From an uncultured Erythrobacter sp. (GTDB taxonomy: Bacteria > Pseudomonadota > Alphaproteobacteria > Sphingomonadales > Sphingomonadaceae), in assembly GCA_947502815.1 (NCBI GenBank), contig CANNBH010000001.1:1302001-1366000 (forward strand): DNA of 64,000 bases. The letters are read 5' to 3'. Shown here in pieces: positions 20,268 through 27,649 of this stretch (within the stretch, counting starts at the first letter, position 1; the number at the start of each line of letters is the position of its first letter). The notes beneath the pieces are model-generated. The model had not been told where the DNA came from. It ran no database searches and saw nothing but the letters and a program-made list of their open reading frames with translations. Both the position numbers and the translations under genes were made by a program.

Positions 20268-21668
20268 TTAAGGCGTGGGCTCGGGATCAGGTGCCGTCGA
20301 AGGCACGGGAGCTGGCACGGGGGCAGGCGTGCGGGAAGGCGAGCGCTCCCCGCCAGCATTTTCTGTCGCCAAGGCGCGCTGTTCAGCTTGCAGAGCGGCT
20401 CGTGCTTCGTCGCTTTTCCATTGGCCAGCGCGCGAAAAATCACTGCGAACCTGTCCCACTCCAGACAAGGCCGGATCGGCAAGGATGGGTTCGATGACCG
20501 TGTTCGTGGTGGCAGGGCCTGCGCTTTGGCTGCGATAGGATGATGCATCCGATCCCGCCTCGGTTGGACGCGCAGTCCCGGTGTTGGCTCCGGGTAGGTC
20601 GGGCAGACCCGTGCGTGTTCCCGCGCCGGTGGAAACGGGCATCATTCGGCCAGACACGCCCGGTTCAAACCCGGCATAGCGCCCCTGAAACGCACCCGCA
20701 TCGCCAGCAGCGCCGCGATTGCGATAAAACCGGTGCGCACCAATAGTGCCAATATGGTCAAGGCTGCTGGCCCAATAGGGATTGACCCAGAGCGTGTGAT
20801 AATGGGTGGCGTGGCCGATCGGTTGGTAGACGCTGCCGGACAAGGCCTCGCCCGCAATACGTTGAGCCCGTGACCATGATGCGCCGCTGGCTCGCCGGGC
20901 CAGGCTGCCATCGCAGGTGAAGGAGAATTGGCATCCGGTCGAACGCTGCGATCCTTCATAAACAACGCCGCACACGCTGCCCGGCCAGCTGCGGTGGGCG
21001 ACGCGGTTGAGAACAACTTGAGCCACGGCACGCTGACCTGCTTCGCTTTCGCTGGCGGCTTCGTACCAGATCGCCTGAGCAAGGCATTCTGACGCGCGCA
21101 TATGGCTGACGCCGCCCGCGCTGAAAAATGGTTGCGCCGATGGCCCAGCATCGATCAATTCGCCCAGTTCCCGGCCTGCTTCTGCACCCGGATCGGTGGC
21201 ATCAATAGTTGGCAACGCAACCAAAGCCCCCGTTGGCGGATCAGCGAGGAAGAAGAAGGCGGAGCCCGGGAAGCTCATTCCCGGCCGTTCAAACGGCATG
21301 GCGGGGTTTTCGGCAAGCTGTTCAGACAGGCGCGCGTTGACTAATTCCGCTTCGGTTGGGGCGGCCCCTGGCATCGCGCCAAAATCACCCGGCGCGGCCA
21401 TAGCGGGCACAGCAATCGCGGCCAGCAGCACAGCAACGCGCTTGCGCAAAGTTAGATTGCGGATCGATCCCCACGGGGCGGCTTTGAAAGAGAATTTGCG
21501 CGGCTTGTCACTGCCCACTGCACCCTCTTGCATGCGCGCGGCCTTTCGTGCGGCATTGCGTTTGGACGCCGCTGCGGCGCGCGCAGCTTGCTCTCTCTGA
21601 TCAGGAAGAGCGATGACGGCGGGCGTCTTTTTTGGCCTTTGGCCTAGGAGGGTTTGAAGCGGTTTCAT
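20268..21668 (-). CDS. SleB-type cell wall hydrolase
   Basis: 466 residues. A basic cytoplasmic N-terminus (1-70) is followed by one hydrophobic segment (about 71-92, RVAVLLAAIAVPAMAAPG) acting as anchor or uncleaved signal. Residues about 195-320 form a Hydrolase_2/SleB domain: SECLAQAIWYEAASESEAGQ with the likely catalytic Glu, then QVVLNRVAHRSWPGSVCGVVYEG, CQFSFTCDG and HATHYHTLWVNPYWA. Such enzymes cleave peptidoglycan glycan strands. The C-terminal 120 residues are low complexity and end in a Pro-rich tail. Divergent from the ABC importer genes. A long cytoplasmic extension is unusual for a cell wall enzyme. Confidence 0.85.
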   Translation of the reverse strand: MKPLQTLLGQRPKKTPAVIALPDQREQAARAAAASKRNAARKAARMQEGAVGSDKPRKFSFKAAPWGSIRNLTLRKRVAVLLAAIAVPAMAAPGDFGAMPGAAPTEAELVNARLSEQLAENPAMPFERPGMSFPGSAFFFLADPPTGALVALPTIDATDPGAEAGRELGELIDAGPSAQPFFSAGGVSHMRASECLAQAIWYEAASESEAGQRAVAQVVLNRVAHRSWPGSVCGVVYEGSQRSTGCQFSFTCDGSLARRASGASWSRAQRIAGEALSGSVYQPIGHATHYHTLWVNPYWASSLDHIGTIGAHRFYRNRGAAGDAGAFQGRYAGFEPGVSGRMMPVSTGAGTRTGLPDLPGANTGTARPTEAGSDASSYRSQSAGPATTNTVIEPILADPALSGVGQVRSDFSRAGQWKSDEARAALQAEQRALATENAGGERSPSRTPAPVPAPVPSTAPDPEPTP

Positions 21669-21829
21669 GGCGCGCTAACGCGCGTAGCGAACAGGGGATC
21701 TTGCCGCGACCTCCGCGTCGGGCACCGTCCCGAAACCATACACCCCGGCGCAATTCGTTAACGGCGCCAATGAAGGCCAGTTCGCGCGCTTGCCCGCAGG
21801 CACGAGCGCGCCTATCCCCTCTCACCGAT

Positions 21830-22786
21830 ATGGGCGGACGCACAGACATCGCTGGGAATCAGACGCGCCGCCCTTGGTTGGCCGCTGCGCTTACCGTGGT
21901 GATGGCTCCTGCCTTGGCTTCGTGCAGCGCGGCGGGCCCGCGTGCGCCGGAGGACCCTGCTGATGCCATGCTTTCGAATGCTGGGCCTACCAACGCCGCT
22001 CCATCCAACATTGGACCCCGCGTCGTTAGCCTCAATCCCTGCCTTGATGCGATCCTTGTCGATGTGGCCGCGCGCGAACAGATCCTCGCGCTGTCGCATT
22101 ACAGCCGTGACGAAGGGTCCAGTTCAATCGACCCGGCGCTCGCGGCCAGTTTCGCCTACACCGGGGGGACAGCGGAAGAGGTCATTGCTCTGGACCCCGA
22201 TATTGTCCTCGCCAGCACTTTTATCGCGCCAGCCACGCGCTCCGCGCTGGAACGGGCGGGATTGAGGGTGGAGACATTTGGCAGCCCTGTAAGCGTGGCC
22301 GAAAGCCTCGATCAAGTGGGTAAGGTCGCCGCAATGCTGGGGCGCGCCGACGAAGGGGACGCCTTGGCCCACAAGATCACCCAAAGCGTGCCAGACCGGC
22401 AATCGCTGCCTGAAAAGGGCGCAGTGAGCATGATGTTGTGGCAGCCGGGGCAAATTGTGCCGGGGCAAGCATCCTTGGTGTGGGATATCCTGAGCCGATA
22501 CGGCACGCTCAATCACAATGCGGCATTGGGTTTGGATCAGGCGGATCATGCCTCGCTTGAAATGATTGTGGCCAACCCGCCCGATGTGCTGTTGATAGCG
22601 GGGGATCACCCCGGACAGCTACATCCTCTTTTGCAAGGCCTTGATACAACATTCGTCGCTCGGTTTGAGCCCAAGCTGTTTTATTGCGGCGGCCCCAGCA
22701 TAATTGCCGCGGCAGACCGAATGGATGAGGTAAGAGCCGATTTTATGATGAACCCATCGGGAGCCCATGTGCATGACGCGCGCTAG
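21830..22786 (+). CDS. Periplasmic substrate-binding lipoprotein of a BtuF-like ABC importer
   Basis: 318 residues from the ATG at 21830, chosen because it places a lipobox (ALASC, C32) behind a twin-arginine-like and hydrophobic segment; the frame is open to 21632 but would overlap the divergent hydrolase. The mature part is a type II (BtuF/FhuD) binding protein: RVVSLNPCLDAILVDVA, EVIALDPDIVLAS, ERAGLRVETFG, then NPPDVLLIAGDHP. Ligand is probably a corrinoid or an iron chelate. It overlaps the permease gene by 14 bp. No cobalamin riboswitch is visible upstream. Confidence 0.88.
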   Translation: MGGRTDIAGNQTRRPWLAAALTVVMAPALASCSAAGPRAPEDPADAMLSNAGPTNAAPSNIGPRVVSLNPCLDAILVDVAAREQILALSHYSRDEGSSSIDPALAASFAYTGGTAEEVIALDPDIVLASTFIAPATRSALERAGLRVETFGSPVSVAESLDQVGKVAAMLGRADEGDALAHKITQSVPDRQSLPEKGAVSMMLWQPGQIVPGQASLVWDILSRYGTLNHNAALGLDQADHASLEMIVANPPDVLLIAGDHPGQLHPLLQGLDTTFVARFEPKLFYCGGPSIIAAADRMDEVRADFMMNPSGAHVHDAR

Positions 22787-23765
22787 CGTATTTTTTGCCG
22801 CGCTGCTTGCGGTGTTGGTGCCGCTGTCGCTGCTGGCGGGGCGAGTGTGGATTGATCCGTTTGATGTCGCCGGTTCAGGCGCCAATGCGGCGTTGATCCT
22901 GATGGAATTGCGCGCGCCGCGTGCAGCTTTGGCGATTGTCGTGGGTGCGGGGCTGGGTGCGGCCGGCGCGGCGATGCAGGGGTATTTGCGCAATCCATTG
23001 GCCGATCCGGGTCTGTTTGGGATTGCGCCCATGGCGGCTTTAGGCGCTGTGGCCAGCTTTTGGATTGGTGCGGCTCTGCCGCCTGCGATCGCGGCGTGGA
23101 GCCTCCCTGCTTTTGCGTTGATCGGGGCCGGGCTGGCGATGGTTTTGCTCGCGCTGATTGCTGGGCGCACGTCCTCTGGCGCGGGCGGGGGGATCGCTTT
23201 GTTCACGCTGGCGGGTTTGATGATTGCCAGCCTCGCCGGCGCTCTCACCGCGCTCGCCATCACCATGGCACCCAATGCCTTTGCGCTCAGCCAGATTGTG
23301 ATGTGGCTCAACGGCGCATTGACCGATCGATCATGGGATCAGGTTTGGATCGCTGCCCCGTTGACTGCGGCGGGGATCGCGGTCTTGTTTGCCGCCGGGC
23401 GCAGCTTGGATGCTTTAACCTTGGGAGAGGACGCCGCGCGGTCCTTGGGAATGGACCCCAGGCGGCTGTTGTTCCTGCTGGTCTTGGGTGTTGGATTGAC
23501 TGTGGGCGCGGGGGTTGCGGTGGCGGGTATCATCGGCTTCGTCGGGTTGATCGTGCCGCATCTGGTGCGCCCATTGACGGACCGAATGCCATCGTCGCTG
23601 ATCCTGCCCAGCGCCATTGCTGGGGCTGCGCTGGTGCTCACAGCGGACAGCGCGGTTCGGATCATGCCCTTTGTTACAGAACTGCGGTTGGGCATTGCGC
23701 TGTCTTTGATCGGTGCGCCGTTCTTCCTATGGTTGCTCATTCGGATGAGAAGGGGGCACCTATGA
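22773..23765 (+). CDS. FecCD/BtuC-family ABC transporter permease
   Basis: 330 residues from the ATG at 22773, with GGGAG 9 bases upstream; ATG at 22767 is an alternative. About ten hydrophobic helices, with the family block LRAPRAALAIVVGAGLGAAGAAMQGYLRNPLADPGLFG near the N-terminus and VAVAGIIGFVGLIVPHLVRPL with the cytoplasmic loop that contacts the ATPase near 250. It forms the membrane channel for the binding protein upstream. The stop overlaps the ATPase start (ATGA). Confidence 0.93.
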   Translation: MTRASVFFAALLAVLVPLSLLAGRVWIDPFDVAGSGANAALILMELRAPRAALAIVVGAGLGAAGAAMQGYLRNPLADPGLFGIAPMAALGAVASFWIGAALPPAIAAWSLPAFALIGAGLAMVLLALIAGRTSSGAGGGIALFTLAGLMIASLAGALTALAITMAPNAFALSQIVMWLNGALTDRSWDQVWIAAPLTAAGIAVLFAAGRSLDALTLGEDAARSLGMDPRRLLFLLVLGVGLTVGAGVAVAGIIGFVGLIVPHLVRPLTDRMPSSLILPSAIAGAALVLTADSAVRIMPFVTELRLGIALSLIGAPFFLWLLIRMRRGHL

Positions 23766-24532
23766 CACTGGCGGCAAACACCCTGTCGCTGACGCGCGGC
23801 GATGCGCGGGTGCTCAGCGATATCACCGCAGTGCTGGAACCGGGAAAGATCACCGCAATCGTGGGGCCGAATGGGGCGGGCAAATCCAGCCTGCTGATGA
23901 CGCTGGCGGGATTGTTGGTGCCCGATCAAGGATCGGCCTGCCTTGAAGATCGCAGCATTGGCGATTTGGCGGCTCAGGACCGCGCGCGGGCCATCGGCTA
24001 TTTGCCGCAAGGGGCCGATATTGCATGGGATGTTGCGGTGGAGGCGCTGGTTGCGCTGGGCCGGATGCCGCATGGTGATGGCCACACTGCGCAAGGGACG
24101 GCGGCGGTGAATGCTGCGCTGGGCGCTCTCGATCTGGAGCATCTGCGCGGGCGCCCGGTGGGCTGCCTTTCAGGCGGTGAAACCGCGCGGGTTTTGTTGG
24201 CGCGCGTGTTGGCCGGGCAGCCGCGCTGGATATTGGCCGATGAGCCTTTGGCGGCGCTCGACCTGTCGCATCAAATCCGGCTGATCGGGCATTTGAAACA
24301 AAGCGCGCAGGCGGGGACCGGCGTCGTTATCGTTCTGCATGATCTGGCGCTGGCGATGAACCATGCGGACCATGTGTTGGTGTTAGACGGCGGAACATGC
24401 GCCGCGCAGGGCGCGCCTTCGGAGGCGTTGTCGAGCGACCGGATCAACACGGTGTGGGGCGTTCGCTCCGAATGGATTGGGCAGAACGGAACCAATCCGG
24501 GCCAGCAAGCGCTGATCACTCACGGGCTGTGA
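23762..24532 (+). CDS. ABC transporter ATP-binding protein (BtuD/HmuV type)
   Basis: 256 residues from the ATG at 23762; the frame is open far upstream but only antiparallel to permease coding sequence. Walker A GPNGAGKSSLL, Q-loop LPQGADIAW, signature CLSGGETARVLLARVLAG, Walker B WILADEPLAALD and switch His in VIVLHDLALAMNH. It energises the importer formed with the two upstream products. The final residues SEALSSDRINTVWGV are typical of the BtuD/FecE branch. Confidence 0.95.
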   Translation: MTLAANTLSLTRGDARVLSDITAVLEPGKITAIVGPNGAGKSSLLMTLAGLLVPDQGSACLEDRSIGDLAAQDRARAIGYLPQGADIAWDVAVEALVALGRMPHGDGHTAQGTAAVNAALGALDLEHLRGRPVGCLSGGETARVLLARVLAGQPRWILADEPLAALDLSHQIRLIGHLKQSAQAGTGVVIVLHDLALAMNHADHVLVLDGGTCAAQGAPSEALSSDRINTVWGVRSEWIGQNGTNPGQQALITHGL

Positions 24533-24830
24533 TGCACGGTGCGCGCGCAACACGGCCCGAAGTAACTAGGGCTGGCCGACCCGGCACGGCGGGTTAGGGT
24601 GCGCCGCGATCCCTTCACTCGGAGTTTTACATTGAACCCAAAGGTGCGACCCGAAGGGTTGGATAAACAAGACCGCAAAGAGAGACCTATCATCCGCATT
24701 TGTACCTAATCGCGCGACTTCATTTTTTCTGTAGCCCCCCTGTTGCAGGAAAAAGCCCAGAATTCCGCCGTTTATGAGCAATTTTATGATGGGACTGGCA
24801 GTGATTGCGGCAGAGGTATAGGAAATTTTA
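24533..24830. other. Intergenic region without a recognised gene
   Basis: 298 bp between the ABC importer and the sulfotransferase-like gene. Base composition drops from GC-rich to nearly even toward the right end, which suggests the promoter of the downstream gene. I see no RNA or repeat in it. Confidence 0.5.
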
Positions 24831-25850
24831 ATGGCAGATTTCTCCGATATTTTGACCGATCCGTGCTGGTTGCCGCACGGGTATGACGCGTCCAGCCGCG
24901 CGATCACCTTTATCCGGATTGATCGGGACCGGCTGGCGCAATCCGCCTTCCTTGCCGATGCTGTGCCGGCCGCCGGAACGCAGCCTGTGGCCATTCCCTT
25001 GGATGTGATCGCGGCGGCTCAGTTTGACGCAGCACCGCTGCATTTTATCTTTCACACCGCCTTTTGCCGATCGACCCTGCTGGCGCGCGCCTTGGAGCAG
25101 CCGGGCCTTTGTGCCGGGTTAAGCGAGCCGGGCATAATCGCAAAGATTGGCAATACCGGGCCCGATGTTACCGCGCAGGTCCTGCGGCTGTTGGCGCGCG
25201 GATGGGGTGAGGGGGAGGCAGTCTTTGTCAAACCGACCAACCACGCCAACGCGTTGATACCCGCGATGATGGACGCGCGCGCCGATGCAAAGGCGATCCT
25301 GATGACGAACCCCCTGCCATCGTTCCTATCGGCGGTGATCCGCAAGGGGATGATGGGGCGCCGATGGGGCCGCCAACTTTATCTTGAAGTGATGTCCTAT
25401 GCCGGGATGGATCTGGGCATGGACGGGGCGGAGCAATTCGCGATGACCGACCTGCAAGCGGCGGGCCTCGCATGGTTCCTAAATCAGCGATACTTTGACG
25501 CGTTGATCCGCAAATATGATGGGCAAGGGAAGGGGCGCGTGCGGGTGCTGGACGGCGATGCGTTCGGCGCGCAGCCAGCGCAGACGTTGGAGGCCGCAGG
25601 CCGGTTCACCGGCATCGCTTTGGGCGCCAAAACAGCCCAAGCAATCGCCAGCGGCCCAGTCTTCACCGCCGACGCCAAAACCGGCGAAGACTACGCCGCC
25701 AAATCCGCCCGCGACACCGCCGCCACACAAAGCCCCGTGGTGGAAGAAGAGATCGCCAAGGTCGGCGAATGGATCGGCATGATCGCCGCGCAGGCCGGTG
25801 TGGAAGTGCCGGTGCGGGGGGTGACCACTTCGGATCATGGGTCTCGGTAG
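24831..25850 (+). CDS. Sulfotransferase-like P-loop protein of unknown function
   Basis: 339 residues. The segment LHFIFHTAFCRSTLLARALEQPG (70-92) resembles the 5'-phosphosulfate-binding loop of sulfotransferases (F/Y-x-x-H-x-x-x-R-S/T-x-S/T type, Rossmann-like loop), and VFVKPTNHANALIPAMM resembles the following strand-helix. A second element, DAKAILMTNPLPSFLSAVIRKG, resembles the 3'-phosphate site where Arg-Asp-Pro is usual. Several hallmark residues differ, so donor and acceptor are not established. It ends 20 bp from the convergent low-GC gene set. No signal peptide. Confidence 0.55.
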   Translation: MADFSDILTDPCWLPHGYDASSRAITFIRIDRDRLAQSAFLADAVPAAGTQPVAIPLDVIAAAQFDAAPLHFIFHTAFCRSTLLARALEQPGLCAGLSEPGIIAKIGNTGPDVTAQVLRLLARGWGEGEAVFVKPTNHANALIPAMMDARADAKAILMTNPLPSFLSAVIRKGMMGRRWGRQLYLEVMSYAGMDLGMDGAEQFAMTDLQAAGLAWFLNQRYFDALIRKYDGQGKGRVRVLDGDAFGAQPAQTLEAAGRFTGIALGAKTAQAIASGPVFTADAKTGEDYAAKSARDTAATQSPVVEEEIAKVGEWIGMIAAQAGVEVPVRGVTTSDHGSR

Positions 25851-25870
25851 CAAAAATAGGCTAGAGGATT

Positions 25871-26161
25871 CTACTTAGTCCGAAATACTGCAACCCTTAC
25901 TTTGACCCCCATCAACATGGCTTCTCCATCGAAAAGATGTTTTGCTGAAGCCACATCTGGAGCTTTGTTGTCACTGTTCAATGGCATGAGTGCTAGCGAG
26001 TAAGCTGGCGGATATTCGGCGTCACCGAATGTTGCTACCGTATACTCTCCGAGTGCCACAAGTTTGGTGATTGTTCCGAAAAGCATCTCATGAGCCTCGA
26101 GCGCAGTGTCAAGCTGCCCGAATGTGAGGGAGCCTTTGTATTTCCTTTGAGTTTCTGCCAT
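25871..26161 (-). CDS. Small protein of unknown function, last gene of low-GC trio
   Basis: 96 residues from ATG 26161 with AGAGG 9 bases upstream; the frame extends to 26206 without a better start. No signal peptide and no known motif. The sequence LTFGQLDTALEAHEMLFGTITKLVALGEYTV is helical, followed by strands ending in MGVKVRVAVFRTK. It follows the 292-residue lipoprotein by 60 bp. Codon use is clearly more AT-rich than the neighbouring uvrA. Confidence 0.6.
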   Translation of the reverse strand: MAETQRKYKGSLTFGQLDTALEAHEMLFGTITKLVALGEYTVATFGDAEYPPAYSLALMPLNSDNKAPDVASAKHLFDGEAMLMGVKVRVAVFRTK

Positions 26162-26221
26162 TATTCGCCTCTCATTTTCTAAATATTTGGTAGTCCCTGG
26201 GTACAAGGAACTATTGACCGG

Positions 26222-27100
26222 TTATGGTGCGCTTTGTTCAAGTTCATCCAGAAAGGCCTTTTTTCTTGAATCGTCGCAGAGTTTTTGATCGAAAGCGTTT
26301 CTGAGTACGGGCCAAGTGGGAACTGTGCCGGGAGGTACTTCGATCTCGAGACTTTCCGCAGCTGCCTGCCGTATTTGAGAGTTTTGACCGTCAATCGTTC
26401 CTACGAGATTTCGGAATCTTTGGTTTAATGCCACGGTGTCTGGATTTATCGTGCCGCAAGAGGCAGTTATGCTGGCTAATCCCGGTTCACCGCCCAATGC
26501 ACTGGCTGCTGCAGCTGGTGCCGTGGTGTTTGCGGCTGAGGCTTCGGCGGCATCTCCAACTGAAACAACTGAGGCACCGCCTGTCATTGCCAATGTCTGC
26601 GCTGCCGCGCCTGTCGCAAAGAACTGTGCAAGCCCGACCGAGGCCGTTTGTCCGCTTGAATCGCCTTCTATGTTTGCGCCAAAGCTTGCCAATACAGAAT
26701 AACTATCCTGTATTCTGAGGTTGTTGGCTCCCTCGCGGATTGCGACAAATTTGCATGGGTGCACCTCATTGGTTGGAGCATTAGTGTACGTGCTGGTGGT
26801 TGATTGGCTGTCGCCAGTTCCATTGGTAGTGACGCTTGCAGTTGGATCGCAAGGCGACAGAGAGTTTGACGCTCCCTCCGTCTCACTCACATTCGCTAAC
26901 AATGGCATAATCACCACTTCTTGCCGGTCGTAAGCGATCAAAACTTGCGGCATTTGATTGACATCTTGACCGACCTTCACCCCAACCGTCGTGTTGGTTC
27001 CAAATACCATGGTATTGGAATGCCGAGTTGCCTGAACGCATCCTGCCAACGCTGGCAGCAGTGCGACCGCAATCAACGTTCCGTATTGTTTGCGAAACAT
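26222..27100 (-). CDS. Predicted lipoprotein, middle gene of low-GC trio
   Basis: 292 residues. Lipobox ALAGC with lipidated C21 after a short hydrophobic segment. The N-terminal third contains NTMVFGTNTTVGVKVGQDVNQMPQVLIAYDRQEVVIMPLL, a strand-rich pattern, and then a Ser/Thr/Asn-rich spacer with C83 and C117 (approximate positions). An Ala-rich stretch leads to a helical C-terminus. I do not recognise the family. It overlaps the upstream lipoprotein gene by 28 bp. Confidence 0.65.
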   Translation of the reverse strand: MFRKQYGTLIAVALLPALAGCVQATRHSNTMVFGTNTTVGVKVGQDVNQMPQVLIAYDRQEVVIMPLLANVSETEGASNSLSPCDPTASVTTNGTGDSQSTTSTYTNAPTNEVHPCKFVAIREGANNLRIQDSYSVLASFGANIEGDSSGQTASVGLAQFFATGAAAQTLAMTGGASVVSVGDAAEASAANTTAPAAAASALGGEPGLASITASCGTINPDTVALNQRFRNLVGTIDGQNSQIRQAAAESLEIEVPPGTVPTWPVLRNAFDQKLCDDSRKKAFLDELEQSAP

Positions 27101-27438
27101 ACTTCACCTCCTCCAAGATTACCGAGTAATTGTTCTACTTGAGCCGCTTCTGCGCCAGACCGAATGATTATAAGCAATTGGCATTCTGCCGGATCGGCGA
27201 TCACCCACTCGGCACGGTCAAAGCCGAGCCAAGCAGCGCCTTCGACTGCGTTTCCGTATCCGATGCCAATACCGGTGCGCTTGAACGCCAATAGGTTTCC
27301 TTGTTTTTCGGGAATTTGGATGCGTGTCACGCCAATGCTCGTGATCGAGCGTTCGGTCGCCCCATCTACAACGATGGTAGTACAACCGCTCAGAAAGAGA
27401 GCGCATATTGCCGCAATAAAGAATGGCTTAACCTGCAT
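27073..27438 (-). CDS. Small predicted lipoprotein, first gene of low-GC trio
   Basis: 121 residues. Lipobox LSGC with C19 after MQVKPFFIAAICALFLSG. The mature part has a TTIVVDGATERSITSIGVTRIQIP strand pattern and a central GNAVEGAAWLGFDRAEWVIADP segment; a lone cysteine pair (CQLL and EVCF) could be bridged. No function known. It starts the trio, which reads away from uvrA; the shared upstream region 27439-27649 also contains the uvrA LexA site. Confidence 0.65.
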   Translation of the reverse strand: MQVKPFFIAAICALFLSGCTTIVVDGATERSITSIGVTRIQIPEKQGNLLAFKRTGIGIGYGNAVEGAAWLGFDRAEWVIADPAECQLLIIIRSGAEAAQVEQLLGNLGGGEVCFANNTER

Positions 27439-27623
27439 ATCCCCCCGATCTACTCAGAAAGATTAGCTGAGTTAGCCACGCAGAAACACTTAACTTAAAC
27501 TGTAGGGTCAGTTTCGTTTGAAAAAGAGGATCATTCCATCGGTTAGAACGTTACAATCCTAACGCCACACAACCAATTCGTGGACACATGCCCGCGCGCT
27601 TCTCCGCGCCCCTTGACCTACCC

Positions 27624-27638
27624 GAACATTTCCGGAAC
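27624..27638 (+). promoter_or_regulatory. LexA (SOS) box of uvrA
   Basis: GAAC at 27624-27627 and again at 27635-27638, with exactly 7 bases between, matches the alphaproteobacterial SOS box (GAAC-N7-GAAC, complement of GTTC-N7-GTTC). It is 12 bp upstream of the uvrA start and just after a TTGACC (27613-27618) that may be a -35 element, so LexA would block transcription directly. Confidence 0.85.
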
Positions 27639-27649
27639 AAACCCGCCGT

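Noticed and set aside
21669..21829. Cobalamin riboswitch upstream of the importer
   Set aside because: No B12-box-like sequence or stem pattern seen.
23060..23761. Upstream extension of the ABC ATPase frame
   Set aside because: Overlaps the permease in another frame; ATPase homology begins at 23762 with a coupled ATGA.
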